DNA of 64,000 bases from an uncultured Bacteroidales bacterium (GTDB lineage: Bacteria; Bacteroidota; Bacteroidia; Bacteroidales; UBA932): NCBI GenBank assembly GCA_900318355.1, contig ONKE01000024.1, forward strand, positions 1 to 64,000, read 5' to 3'. This document shows positions 19,274 to 28,098 of the stretch, piece by piece; the first letter of the stretch is position 1, and each line of letters begins with the position of its first letter. Made by a program: the position numbers and the translations under genes. The notes under the pieces were generated by a model. That model was not told where the DNA came from, did no database searches, and saw nothing but the letters and a program-made list of their open reading frames with translations.

Positions 19274-20656
19274 ATGGCCAAAGAGAAAGACATACTGCTT
19301 GGCAAGCTCCGCGAGGGGGCGCCACTATCCGGCAAGGAGCAGCTGCAACTTACCATGCTCCTGGCAGTTCCCGCCATCCTTGCCCAGCTTTCCTCCGTCC
19401 TGATGCAGTATATCGACTCGGCCATGGTGGGCCGGCTCGGGGCCAATCCTTCCGCATCGGTGGGTCTTGTCTCCACCAGCACGTGGATTCTCTACGGCTT
19501 CGGCATGGCCGTCATCACCGGCTTCTCGGTCCAGGTCGCCCACTCCTGCGGCGCCAAGGATTTCGCCCGCGCACGCAGCATCCTCAGGGAAGGGCTCATG
19601 GGCGTTCTGCTGTTCGGGACCCTGCTGGGGCTCGTCGGGGTGGCTATCAGCGCTCCCCTGCCGCGCTGGCTGGGCGGCGACCCGGCGATCCGCAGCGACG
19701 CATCGGCCTACTTCCGCATCTTCTCCGCCTTCATGCCGATCAGCCTGACGGGCTACGCCGCCTGCGGCATGCTCCAGGCAAGCGGCAACATGAAGGTGCC
19801 GAGCATCATCTACGTCAGCATGTGCGCCCTCGACGTGGTGTTCAACTACATTTTCATCTACCTGCTGGACATGGGTGTCGCGGGTGCGGCATGGGGCACA
19901 GGCGTAGCTGAGACGCTGACTTCCGTCTTCTCCATCTGGTACGTCGCCACGCGCTCCGACGAGCTCCGCATAACCGGCGAATCCGGTTCCTTCATCCCCA
20001 AGCACGAGACGCTGCGCAACGCCATCGGCATCACCGGTCCGCTCTGGCTCCAAAACCTTGTCATGCGCGGAGCCCACGTCGCCAGCACCCTCATCGTAGC
20101 GCCTCTCGGCCCGATTTCCATCGCGGCCAACGCCTTCGCCATCACCGCCGAAAGCTTCTGCTACATGCCGGGCTACGGGCTTGAGGAAGCCGCTACGACC
20201 CTTATCGGCCAGAGCCTCGGCGCCAAGCGCAAAGACGTCGCCCGCCGCTTCGCTCGAACCACCATAGGCATGGGAGCGGTCATCATGAGCCTGCTCGCCG
20301 TAGCCATGTTCTTCTTCTCCGAACAGCTCATGGGGCTGCTCAGCACCGACCCCGACGTCGTCGCTCTCGGAGCCAAAGTCCTTCGCATTGAAGCGTTTGC
20401 CGAGACGTTATTCGCCGTTTCCATCGTCGGGTTCGGCGTCTGCGCCGGCGCCGGCGACACCCTCGTGCCGACCTGCCTCAACTTCGGCAGCATGTGGCTC
20501 ATCCGCATCGTCCTGGCCCTCTTCCTGACGCCCAGGATGGGCCTGGAAGGCTACTGGATCGCCATGTGCGTCGAACTCAACATAAGGGGAATACTGTTCC
20601 TCCTCTACGTCCGCAGCGGACGATGGAGCCGAAAGAAACTATTAGCCAATCAATAG
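19274..20656 (+). CDS. MATE family efflux transporter
   Basis: A 460-residue inner-membrane protein with about twelve hydrophobic segments in two halves, a match for the multidrug and toxic compound extrusion (NorM/DinF-like) family. Landmarks are LAVPAILAQLSSVLMQYIDSAMVGRLG in the first helix, a GFSVQVAHSCGAKDFARARSI loop near 75-95, and the mirrored APLGPISIAANAFAI...GLEEAATTLIGQSLGAKR in the second half. Such pumps export cations or hydrophobic compounds in exchange for Na+ or H+. The start at MAKEKDILL follows from the promoter position. It is the first gene of a tightly packed operon with DUF3737, an alkaline phosphatase and PatB (gaps of 3, 2 and -4 bases). Substrate unknown. Confidence 0.9.
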   Translation: MAKEKDILLGKLREGAPLSGKEQLQLTMLLAVPAILAQLSSVLMQYIDSAMVGRLGANPSASVGLVSTSTWILYGFGMAVITGFSVQVAHSCGAKDFARARSILREGLMGVLLFGTLLGLVGVAISAPLPRWLGGDPAIRSDASAYFRIFSAFMPISLTGYAACGMLQASGNMKVPSIIYVSMCALDVVFNYIFIYLLDMGVAGAAWGTGVAETLTSVFSIWYVATRSDELRITGESGSFIPKHETLRNAIGITGPLWLQNLVMRGAHVASTLIVAPLGPISIAANAFAITAESFCYMPGYGLEEAATTLIGQSLGAKRKDVARRFARTTIGMGAVIMSLLAVAMFFFSEQLMGLLSTDPDVVALGAKVLRIEAFAETLFAVSIVGFGVCAGAGDTLVPTCLNFGSMWLIRIVLALFLTPRMGLEGYWIAMCVELNIRGILFLLYVRSGRWSRKKLLANQ

Positions 20657-20659
20657 ACC

Positions 20660-21502
20660 ATGAAAATAATCAAGAACCAAGAATTTGGCGGGGAACGCCC
20701 TCTATATTGCGAAAAAGACCTCCAGCTCGAGGAAGTAATCATCCACGCAGGTGAATCTTCCCTGAAAGAGACCGCCAACATCACGGCCCTCCGCTGCCGT
20801 TTCGAAGGAAAATATCCCTTCTGGTGCTGCAACCATTTCGTCATCCGCGACTGCATCTTCACCGTCGGTGCCCGCGCGGCGCTCTGGTATTCCCGCGACG
20901 TGGAGATGACCGACACCATCATTGACGCCCCGAAGATGTTCCGCGAAATGGAGGGCATCAAGCTCCGCGACGTCCAGATTCCAGGTGCCTCGGAGACATT
21001 CTGGCACTGCGGCGGAGTCGATATCGACAACGTCGTCGCCGAAAGGGCCGACTACATCTTCATGCACTGCCACGACATGGTCATCCGCAATTTCAACCTC
21101 AGCGGCAACTACTCCTTCCAGTGGACCCGCGACGTTGAAATCCACAATTCCATCCTCAACACCAAAGACGCCTTCTGGGAGACCGACAACGTCAGGGTCT
21201 ACGATTCCGTCATCAACGGCGAATTCCTCGGATGGCACTCCCGCGGCCTGCATCTTGTCCGCTGCCACATCACCGGCAGCCAGCCCCTGTGCTACGCTGA
21301 AGGCCTTGTGTTGGAAGACTGCACCTTCGGAGACGACGCCGACCTCGCATTCGAATATTCAGACGTCAAGGCCACGATCAAGGGCCACATTCTCTCGGTA
21401 AAGAACCCTCGCACCGGCCACATCACGGCCGACAGCATAGGCGAAATCATCCGCGACGGCAACGCCAAGGCTCCCAACGACTGTATCATTGAAACAAGAT
21501 AA
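20660..21502 (+). CDS. DUF3737 family beta-helix protein
   Basis: A 280-residue cytoplasmic protein with no signal peptide, recognised as DUF3737. It consists of short repeating beta-strand units of the form [hydrophobic]-x-[hydrophobic]-x-[N/D/C] (for example ITALRCRFEG, FVIRDCIFT, VEMTDTIID, VEIHNSILNT, VRVYDSVING, LHLVRCHITG, LVLEDCTFGD), which suggests a right-handed parallel beta-helix. Aromatic residues recur at loop positions (FWCC, LWYS, FWHC, FQWT, FWETDN, WHSRG, CYAEG), giving a possible carbohydrate-like groove. Function unknown. It sits between a MATE exporter and a phosphatase, with 2-3 base gaps. Confidence 0.85.
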   Translation: MKIIKNQEFGGERPLYCEKDLQLEEVIIHAGESSLKETANITALRCRFEGKYPFWCCNHFVIRDCIFTVGARAALWYSRDVEMTDTIIDAPKMFREMEGIKLRDVQIPGASETFWHCGGVDIDNVVAERADYIFMHCHDMVIRNFNLSGNYSFQWTRDVEIHNSILNTKDAFWETDNVRVYDSVINGEFLGWHSRGLHLVRCHITGSQPLCYAEGLVLEDCTFGDDADLAFEYSDVKATIKGHILSVKNPRTGHITADSIGEIIRDGNAKAPNDCIIETR

Positions 21503-21504
21503 CC

Positions 21505-22641
21505 ATGAGAAGAACGATCCTTTGCGCCGCATTGGCGCTTTCTGTCCTCGTCCCGGCCAACGCCCAAGTCTTTGGCAAAGCAACCAACATCCCCGCTCAG
21601 GGTTCCTACACTCCTTCGTTCAAGGTTGACGGCGCGAAAAAAAGGCCGCTGAACATCATCCTGATGATAGGTGACGGCACCGGGCTGGCCCAGATCAGCG
21701 CCGGCTTCTATGCCAACGGCGGAGAGCTGACACTGACCAACCTGCGGACGTTGGGCCTGGTTTCCACCCAGTCGGCCGACGACTACACCACCGACTCCGC
21801 CGCCTCCGGCACCGCCTATGCATGCGGACAGAAGACAAATAACTGGGTGGTGGGTGTCGACACTGAAGGAAAGCCCATCCCGAACCTGCCGGAGAAACTC
21901 GCCCCTCTGGGAATAGTCTCGGGTATCGTCACCACAGACGAGATGGACGGAGCCACCCCGTCCTCATTCTTCGCCCACCAGGCAAACCGGGGCATGAGCG
22001 CGGAAATCTGGGGCGATCTGCCCTCAAGCAGCATTATCTTCTTCGCAGCCGGCTCCAAGGAAAACTTCGAGCGCCAGAGTGAAGCCACCCGCGAGGCGGT
22101 CCGGAGCCGTTTCGTGGTGACTGACAGTCTCGACCCGGCCCTGCGTGACGCGCCCCGCCTTGGGTACCTCCCTCCCGCGTCGGAAACCCAGTCCATGAAG
22201 TATGGACGCGGCGATTTCCTCCCCGCCTCGACCACTTACGCCATCGACTTCCTGATGCGCCACAAGACCGCCCGCCGCAAGGGTTTCTTCCTCATGGTGG
22301 AAGGCGCCCGCATCGACAAGAGCTGCCACGCCAACGAATTCGAGCCGGCCGTCAAGGAAATGCTCGACTTCGACAAGGCCATTGAGGCGGCGATCCGCTT
22401 CGCCGAGAAAGACGGCAACACGCTGGTTCTCGTCACCGCCGACCACGAAACCGGCGGCCTGAGCCTTTGCCATGAAGGCAACCCTGCCGAAGGCACCGTC
22501 GCCGGCTGGTTCGTCACAAGCGGCCACACTCCCATCCCCGTTCCCATCTACGCCTATGGTCCTCATTCACAGGACTTCATCGGCATGCAGGGCAACGAGG
22601 AAGTCTCCCGGAAAATCTTTTCACTCCTCTCTGGAAAATGA
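21505..22641 (+). CDS. Alkaline phosphatase
   Basis: A 378-residue secreted phosphomonoesterase of the alkaline phosphatase superfamily. Signal peptide residues 1-20 (cleavage after PANA). Metal and catalytic landmarks are D57 in MIGDGTG, the nucleophile S98 in YTTDSAASGTA, the H-containing SFFAHQANRG region, FFLMVEGARIDKSCHANE, VTADHETGGL and the final FVTSGHT histidine. All expected metal ligands appear present. At 378 residues it is a compact version, lacking a crown insertion. It should release inorganic phosphate in the periplasm. It is embedded in the MATE-DUF3737-PatB operon (2-base gap upstream, ATGA overlap downstream), which is not phosphate-specific, so the substrate may be special. 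Confidence 0.92.
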   Translation: MRRTILCAALALSVLVPANAQVFGKATNIPAQGSYTPSFKVDGAKKRPLNIILMIGDGTGLAQISAGFYANGGELTLTNLRTLGLVSTQSADDYTTDSAASGTAYACGQKTNNWVVGVDTEGKPIPNLPEKLAPLGIVSGIVTTDEMDGATPSSFFAHQANRGMSAEIWGDLPSSSIIFFAAGSKENFERQSEATREAVRSRFVVTDSLDPALRDAPRLGYLPPASETQSMKYGRGDFLPASTTYAIDFLMRHKTARRKGFFLMVEGARIDKSCHANEFEPAVKEMLDFDKAIEAAIRFAEKDGNTLVLVTADHETGGLSLCHEGNPAEGTVAGWFVTSGHTPIPVPIYAYGPHSQDFIGMQGNEEVSRKIFSLLSGK

Positions 22642-23849
22642 CCAGATTCGATTTCGACAGCATAACTCCCCGCAAGGGCTCAAACTGCGTCAAATGGGAC
22701 GCCGAGGCGCCGGTCCGGCCGGGTAAGGATGTCATCCCCATGTGGGTTGCCGACATGGACTTCCAGGCCGCACCGTTCATCCGCGAGGCGCTGCAGAAGC
22801 GTCTCGACCACGGCGTTTTCGGCTACACCGTCGTCCCTCAGAGTTGGTACGACTGCGTCGCCTCATGGTTCGGCCGCAGACACGGCTGGAAGATCGACCC
22901 GTCCTGGATCCAATACACCACAGGCGTCGTTCCGGGCATCTCGGCCGTCATCAAGGCCCTAACCTCGCCCGGCGACAAGGTAATCATCCAGACCCCGGTC
23001 TACAACTGCTTCTTCTCCTCCATACGCAACAACGGCTGCATCGCGGCGGAGAGTTCGCTTCGCATCTGCGACGGGCCGCGTTACGAGATGGATTTCGAGT
23101 CCCTCGAGAGGGAGTGCGCCGACCCTGCGGCCAAGATTTTCCTCCTCTGCAACCCTCACAACCCGGCCGGCCGCGTCTGGACGCGTGAAGAGCTGGAAAA
23201 GGCAGGCGAAATCTGCCGCCGCCACGGAGTCATCGTCGTCAGCGACGAAATCCACTGCGAGATAGTCCGTCCGGGCCTTTCCTACGTTCCCATGGGCTCC
23301 GTCGACCAGTCCAACACCATTTCCCTCGTCTCTCCCAGCAAGTCTTTCAATATCGCCGGGCTGCAGATGGCGGCAATCGTCAGCGACAATCCCGACTGGC
23401 GCAAGCGGATAGACAAGGCCATCAACATCAACGAGATATGCGACGTCAATCCCTTTGGTCCGGTGGGAGTGGAAGCGGCCTATTCCAAGGAAGGCGCGCA
23501 GTGGCTCGACGAGTTAAACGCCTATATCTGGGATAATTACGAGCTGATGAAGACTAAGCTCCAGCCTCTTGCGGACGCGTTCCCTGTTTTCGAGCTGGAA
23601 GGCACTTATCTGGCCTGGATCGACTGCCGCGGCCTCGGGATGCCTTCCACTGAAATTGAAAACTCGCTGCTGGAAAACGAAGGCGTGTGGATCAACGCCG
23701 GGACGATGTATGGCTGCGACGGGTTCATCAGGGTCAACCTTGCCGCTCCGCGCTCTCTGGTTTCAGAAGGCCTCGACCGCCTCGTCTGCGGCCTTAAACG
23801 CCTGAAAGCCAGTACGACTGACCGAATCGCGCACGAATCCGGTCGCTGA
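22638..23849 (+). CDS. patB: MalY/PatB family PLP-dependent C-S lyase
   Basis: A 403-residue class I/II aminotransferase-fold enzyme of the PatB/MalY cystathionine beta-lyase group, which cleaves C-S bonds of cystathionine or cysteine conjugates to give a thiol, pyruvate and ammonia. Visible landmarks are MWVADMDFQAAPFI near 35-48, TTGVVPGIS, CNPHNPAGRVW, VVSDEIHCEIV, and the PLP lysine K235 in SPSKSFNIAGLQ. It starts inside the phosphatase stop codon (ATGA), so it is translationally coupled. The last codons run into a 22-base repeat cluster, and the C-terminal tail past about residue 390 (TTDRIAHESGR) may not be conserved. Cystathionine beta-lyase and detoxifying cysteine-conjugate lyase are both possible. 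Confidence 0.91.
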   Translation: MTRFDFDSITPRKGSNCVKWDAEAPVRPGKDVIPMWVADMDFQAAPFIREALQKRLDHGVFGYTVVPQSWYDCVASWFGRRHGWKIDPSWIQYTTGVVPGISAVIKALTSPGDKVIIQTPVYNCFFSSIRNNGCIAAESSLRICDGPRYEMDFESLERECADPAAKIFLLCNPHNPAGRVWTREELEKAGEICRRHGVIVVSDEIHCEIVRPGLSYVPMGSVDQSNTISLVSPSKSFNIAGLQMAAIVSDNPDWRKRIDKAININEICDVNPFGPVGVEAAYSKEGAQWLDELNAYIWDNYELMKTKLQPLADAFPVFELEGTYLAWIDCRGLGMPSTEIENSLLENEGVWINAGTMYGCDGFIRVNLAAPRSLVSEGLDRLVCGLKRLKASTTDRIAHESGR

Positions 23850-23898
23850 TTTATACGAATCCGGTCGCCGGTTTGTACGAATCCGGCCGGCCCGCAGG
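23833..23898. repeat. Three direct 22-base repeats at the end of patB
   Basis: ACGAATCCGG begins at 23833, 23855 and 23877, an exact 22-base period. Units 1 and 2 match at 19 of 22 positions; unit 3 matches well only over its first 13. The patB stop codon lies within unit 1. Confidence 0.75.
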
Positions 23899-23932
23899 CG
23901 GAAATGCCCTAACATTGCAAAAAATTTCCGCC

Positions 23933-25006
23933 ATGAGACCAAGACCCTTTCTTTCGGGGACGGCAAGCCTGGCGGCGGCCGTCCTCCTTTTTTCATCCTG
24001 CGACGCCTTGTCCGACGGGCAGCAGGGGCGCCTGACCTTCCATTTCGCCGGCTATCCGGCGACCAAGTCCGCCATCCCCGACACGAGCAACTTCCTGCTG
24101 AAGATAAGCGACTCCGAGGGGCGGATCATCTACAACGGAGTCTACTCCCAGTCGCCCGAAGCCATCCTCGTAAGGCCCGGCGCCTACACCGTGACGGCGA
24201 TATCCGAGGAATTCAGCGTGCCGCAGTTCTCCTGCCCGGTCTACGGCGACAGCCAGTGTGTCGTCGTGCCGCCCGGCGGGACGCAGGACGTGAGGCTGGA
24301 ATGCAGCCAGATAAACGCAGGCATCCGCCTGGAAATCAAGCCCAACTTCCTGACGAGCTATCCCGACGGCGTCCTGATGATCCAGGGCGAAAGCGGGCGC
24401 CTTGTCTACGGCTACACCGAAAAGCGCATCGCCTATTTCCCGCCGGGAGAAGTGTCGCTGGTACTGGACGAAGACGGGAAGCAGGAGACGCTTATCCGCC
24501 GCACACTGCGCGAGCGCGAAATCCTTTCGCTGGGCGTCTCCGCGCCCGGAAAGTCGGAGCAGGTTGCCGAGGGCGGCAGGGTCGGCATAGCAGTCGACAC
24601 TTCGCGCATCTGGACCAACGAGGAATACACCATCGGAGGAGTCGACGCCGGTCGCGGTTCGTCTCCCGAGACAGCGCTCGACATCGCATCCGCCAGGCAG
24701 GCCGGAGAGCTGAAGGGCGTATGGGTCCAAGGACACATCGTGGGCGTGTTCAAAACGGCCACTCAGGCATTCTTCGACGCACCTTTCCCCTCTTCAACCA
24801 ACCTTATCATCGCCTCCCGCGCCTCGGTTACCTCAACGTCCACCGCCATGTCGGTAGAGCTGAAAAAGGGCGCCCTGCGGGACGCCCTCAATCTGGAGTC
24901 GAATCCTGAGCTTCACGGCCGGAAGGTACTGCTCAAGGGAGATCTGGTATCTGCCTATTTCGGCATTCCCGGCCTTAAGAACGTCTCGGATTTCGAACTG
25001 CGCTAA
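23933..25006 (+). CDS. DUF4493/DUF6359-type lipoprotein
   Basis: A 357-residue predicted lipoprotein. I start at MRPRPFLSGTASL because it gives a signal segment and the lipobox LFSSC (Cys23); an upstream in-frame ATG would prefix unrelated repeat-derived residues. Residues about 30-210 resemble DUF4493 (LTFHFAGYPATKS, a PGAYTVTAIS strand pair, QINAGIRLEIKPNF). The C-terminal 110 residues resemble the DUF6359 OB-like domain (ETALDIASARQAGELKGVWVQGHIVGV ... HGRKVLLKGDLVSAYFGIPGLKNVSDFEL). Such proteins are surface-anchored in Bacteroidetes and have no assigned function. The 3' end overlaps that of the convergent M16 peptidase by four bases. Confidence 0.8.
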   Translation: MRPRPFLSGTASLAAAVLLFSSCDALSDGQQGRLTFHFAGYPATKSAIPDTSNFLLKISDSEGRIIYNGVYSQSPEAILVRPGAYTVTAISEEFSVPQFSCPVYGDSQCVVVPPGGTQDVRLECSQINAGIRLEIKPNFLTSYPDGVLMIQGESGRLVYGYTEKRIAYFPPGEVSLVLDEDGKQETLIRRTLREREILSLGVSAPGKSEQVAEGGRVGIAVDTSRIWTNEEYTIGGVDAGRGSSPETALDIASARQAGELKGVWVQGHIVGVFKTATQAFFDAPFPSSTNLIIASRASVTSTSTAMSVELKKGALRDALNLESNPELHGRKVLLKGDLVSAYFGIPGLKNVSDFELR

Positions 25007-27900
25007 TAGCCGAAGATCTGCTCGAGAGAGAGCACCTCCACCGGGCCGAGAGACTTCAGGAACTCCATGTCCAGGTCTCTGGTGTCGCCCACGATGCCGT
25101 AGACGTAGGTGCGGCCGGCAACCCATTTCGCATGCGTGGCGCGAAGGTCGTCCATGGTAAGGGACGGCAGGGCCTCGAAAATGCGGCGGCCCTTGGGCTC
25201 GGTGAGGCCGAGGTCGCGGGCGGCAAGATAGCTGTCAAGGACACGCGAGCCAACGGTGCGCTGGGTGCGGAGCTTGGCGTCGAGGCCGGTCTTGGCGATG
25301 GAGAACGCCTTGTCGGATTCGGGCATGGTGGTGATAATCTCGTCGAAACCGCCCACGGACTTGCGCAGCTTGTCGTTCTGCGAGCCGATGAAGGCATAGA
25401 ACGAATAGGTGTCTTTGGCAAAGGCCGGGACGTTGAGCCGTGCGTAGGCGCTGTAGGCCAGGGCGCGGGCTTCCCTCATCTCCTGGAACACGACCGAGTT
25501 CATGCCTCCGCCGTAATACTCGTTGAAGAGCGTCGTGGCCGGATCTTCCGCAGGGTCGTAGGTTTCGCCCCTGTCGGAGTATTGGATATAGCTGAACTGA
25601 CGTGCGTCGTAGTGGGCGATGTACACCTTCGGCGAAGGGGTCTGGCGGCTGACGACCCTCTGGCGCTCCAGCGGGACGAGATTGTCGCCGACGGCATGAT
25701 GCTTGGCCAGAAGGCTGCGCAGGGAGGCTTCGCTGCCGGGGCCGTAGTAGAGCACCTTATGCTGGAAGCCGAACAGGCCGCGAACCTTGCCGAGAAGCTC
25801 TTCGGAAGTGAGCGCGTTCAACGCGTCGCTGTCCAAAGTCACCTTCTCAATATACTCAGGGCCGCGAAGGACGTAATTCGTCATGGCGCTGAAGCAGGCG
25901 TCCTGGCTGAGCTTGCTGTCGGAGCGGGCCTTCATCAGGTCGGCCTTCAGGCCCATGAGCACCTCCTCGTCAGCCTCGGCGTTGGCAATCAGGTCGCTTA
26001 CGATTTCGAGCGCGTCGCCAAGGTTTTCTTCCAGACCGGACACGCGGACAACCGCCTGCTCGTCAGTTACCGACAGGTCGAATTCGCATGCCAGGGCATA
26101 CATCTGCATGGCAATCTCCTCGGCGCTGCGGGTCGGCGTTCCAAGGTAACCTGCATAGGCGAAGGCGATGTCCAGGGCCGGGTCGCTGAGCTTGCCCTTG
26201 TCGAATACGAAACGAAGGTCGGCGATGCCGTTGTTTTCGTTCTTCTTGTAGAGGACTTCAAGCCCCTGGGCCTTGAACACGTCAAGGTCTTTTTCGAAGT
26301 CGGTGAAGACCGGCTCGATGGGCTTGACCTCGGAGGCCTGGACCTCGGCGAGGAAGTCGCTCTGCTTGTCGCGGTTGGTCTCGATGGGGGTAATCTTCGG
26401 AGCCTGGATCTTCTTGATGGATTTGTCCTCACCGGTGTGCTTGTAGACAAGTACATAGCTCTCGGGCGAGAGCCACTTCCGGGCCCAGGCGGCGATGTCG
26501 TCCTTTTCGAGGCGGGAAAGCCTGTCGATACGCTGAACGTCGTCTTTCCACTCGTGGTGGTTGATGAAGGAGTCGACGAATTTCATCGCACGGCTGCGGT
26601 TGTTCTGGAGCTGGCGCATCTCTTCGAGACGGAAATTGGCGATGGTGGCGTCGAGAAGCTCTTCGTCAAACTCGCCTTCGCGCAGCTTTTCAACCTCTTC
26701 GAGGATAATGTCGCGGACCTCTTCGAGGCTCTGGCCGTCCTGGGCCATGCCCTCGAGAATGAGCTCGCCATGGTCGGCGCGGTCGTAGTTGAAGCAATAT
26801 GCACCAAGGGCCTTCTGCTGCTGGTTGACGTCGAGGTCGAGCAGTCCGGCCATGCCGTTGTAGAGGAGCGAGGACACGATCTCAGCCTCCTGGCTGCCTT
26901 CGAAACGGCTTCCGGGATAGCGCCAGGTAATGGAGACGAATTCGGCGTCGTTGCCCCAGACATGCTTTTCGACAGGGGCGGTGATGGGAGCCTCTTCGGG
27001 CACTTCCAGCTCGGGGATGTCCGGATTGGGTTTCCAGTCGCCGAACCAGCGCTCTATCGTAGCCACGAAGGCGTCGGGGTCGACGTCGCCGGAGGCGCAG
27101 ATGGCGCAGTTGTTGGGAACGTAGTATGTATCCTTCTGGCGGATAATCGCCGAAATATCAGGATTTTTCAAGTGCTGCTGGGTTCCGATCACGGTCTGGC
27201 GGCCATAGGGATGGCTGGGGAAAAGGACGGAATCGGTCGCCTCCATTGTGCGCGACATGTCTTCGGTCAGGCCCATGTTGTATTCCTCGTAGACGGCCTC
27301 GAGCTCGGTGTGGAAGCCGCGGACGACCATGTTCTTGAAACGGTCAGCCTGGACCTTCGCCCAGTTTTCAACCTGGTTGGAGGGGATGTCCTCGACATAG
27401 CAGGTAACGTCGCTGGAGGTGAATGCGTTGGTGCCCTGGGCGCCGATCATCGCCATGAGTTTGTCGTATTCGTTGGCGATGGCGATCTTGGAAGCCTCGT
27501 AGCTCACCGAGTCGATCTGGCGGTAGATTTCCGCCCTCTCGGCGGGGTCGGTCTTGGTGCGGTAGATGTCGTACAGGGCCTGGATGCGGTCCAGAAGCGG
27601 CTTCTCGGCCTCATAGTCGGACGTTCCGTAGGACTGGGTGCCCTTGAACATGATGTGTTCGAGGTAATGGGCAAGTCCGGTGTTGTCGGCCGGGTCGTTC
27701 TTTCCGCCCACGCGAACGGCAATCATGGTCTGGATCCGGGGAGTCTCCTTGTTGACGGTGACATAGACTTTCAGCCCATTGTCAAGGGTGTAGATGCGGG
27801 CTTTCATGGGGTCGCCCGGCACCGACTCGTAGCGGCTGCATCCAACGGCAAGAATAGCCGTGAGCACTGCCAGAGCCATTTTTTTGAATTCTTTCTTCAT
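25003..27900 (-). CDS. M16 family zinc metallopeptidase (lipoprotein)
   Basis: A 965-residue two-halved insulinase/pitrilysin-type peptidase. The N-terminal half carries the inverted zinc motif H78-x-x-E81-H82 in AHYLEHIMF, with a third ligand expected in the ELEAVYEEYN stretch about 75 residues later. The C-terminal half has the fold but no HxxEH; instead it carries the substrate-binding RA and Y-type region (MREARALAYSAYARL). A signal segment ends in the lipobox AVGC (Cys21), so it is probably anchored in the periplasm or at the surface. M16 enzymes degrade peptides enclosed in their chamber. No clear promoter is visible upstream. It is a distant paralogue of the M16 gene at 40847-43669. 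Confidence 0.9.
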   Translation of the reverse strand: MKKEFKKMALAVLTAILAVGCSRYESVPGDPMKARIYTLDNGLKVYVTVNKETPRIQTMIAVRVGGKNDPADNTGLAHYLEHIMFKGTQSYGTSDYEAEKPLLDRIQALYDIYRTKTDPAERAEIYRQIDSVSYEASKIAIANEYDKLMAMIGAQGTNAFTSSDVTCYVEDIPSNQVENWAKVQADRFKNMVVRGFHTELEAVYEEYNMGLTEDMSRTMEATDSVLFPSHPYGRQTVIGTQQHLKNPDISAIIRQKDTYYVPNNCAICASGDVDPDAFVATIERWFGDWKPNPDIPELEVPEEAPITAPVEKHVWGNDAEFVSITWRYPGSRFEGSQEAEIVSSLLYNGMAGLLDLDVNQQQKALGAYCFNYDRADHGELILEGMAQDGQSLEEVRDIILEEVEKLREGEFDEELLDATIANFRLEEMRQLQNNRSRAMKFVDSFINHHEWKDDVQRIDRLSRLEKDDIAAWARKWLSPESYVLVYKHTGEDKSIKKIQAPKITPIETNRDKQSDFLAEVQASEVKPIEPVFTDFEKDLDVFKAQGLEVLYKKNENNGIADLRFVFDKGKLSDPALDIAFAYAGYLGTPTRSAEEIAMQMYALACEFDLSVTDEQAVVRVSGLEENLGDALEIVSDLIANAEADEEVLMGLKADLMKARSDSKLSQDACFSAMTNYVLRGPEYIEKVTLDSDALNALTSEELLGKVRGLFGFQHKVLYYGPGSEASLRSLLAKHHAVGDNLVPLERQRVVSRQTPSPKVYIAHYDARQFSYIQYSDRGETYDPAEDPATTLFNEYYGGGMNSVVFQEMREARALAYSAYARLNVPAFAKDTYSFYAFIGSQNDKLRKSVGGFDEIITTMPESDKAFSIAKTGLDAKLRTQRTVGSRVLDSYLAARDLGLTEPKGRRIFEALPSLTMDDLRATHAKWVAGRTYVYGIVGDTRDLDMEFLKSLGPVEVLSLEQIFGY

Positions 27901-27927
27901 TTATTTATGCAATTATGATTTTTTTCG

Positions 27928-27935
27928 TAACTTTG
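27928..27935 (+). promoter_or_regulatory. -7 element of tRNA-Gly
   Basis: TAACTTTG, 53 bases before the tRNA 5' end; no good TTG at -33 spacing. Confidence 0.5.
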
Positions 27936-27988
27936 CATTCCACGAAGTTAGCGCAATTTATCGAATAAACGCGCAATTTCCTTCAAAA

Positions 27989-28061
27989 GCGGAATTAGCT
28001 CAGTTGGTAGAGCGGCGGCTTCCCAAGCCGCAGGTCACGAGTTCGAACCTCGCATTCCGCT
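27989..28061 (+). tRNA. tRNA-Gly (anticodon CCC)
   Basis: A 73-base cloverleaf. Acceptor GCGGAAT pairs with ATTCCGC, discriminator T. D-arm TAGCTCAGTTGGTAGAGC. Anticodon stem GCGGC/GCCGC around TTCCCAA gives CCC. T-arm has GTTCGAACC. No CCA is encoded. Confidence 0.96.
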
Positions 28062-28062
28062 C

Positions 28063-28090
28063 AAAAAAGCAGCCCGAAGGCTGCTTTTTT
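28063..28090. terminator. Bidirectional intrinsic terminator
   Basis: AAAAAAGCAGCC-CGAA-GGCTGCTTTTTT: a 12-base perfect inverted repeat with T runs on both strands. It can end the tRNA-Gly transcript rightward and the acyl-CoA ligase transcript is convergent just beyond it. Confidence 0.9.
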
Positions 28091-28098
28091 CGTAATCC

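Noticed and set aside
23833..23898. CRISPR array
   Set aside because: The repeat units are contiguous with a 22-base period, leaving no spacers of normal length, and no cas gene is in the window; the Cas4-like fold in AddB belongs to AddB.
25132..27918. A 928-codon open frame antisense to the M16 lipoprotein gene
   Set aside because: Same shadow effect of G+C-rich biased codons; the M16 gene on the other strand has signal peptide, zinc motif and family-length match.
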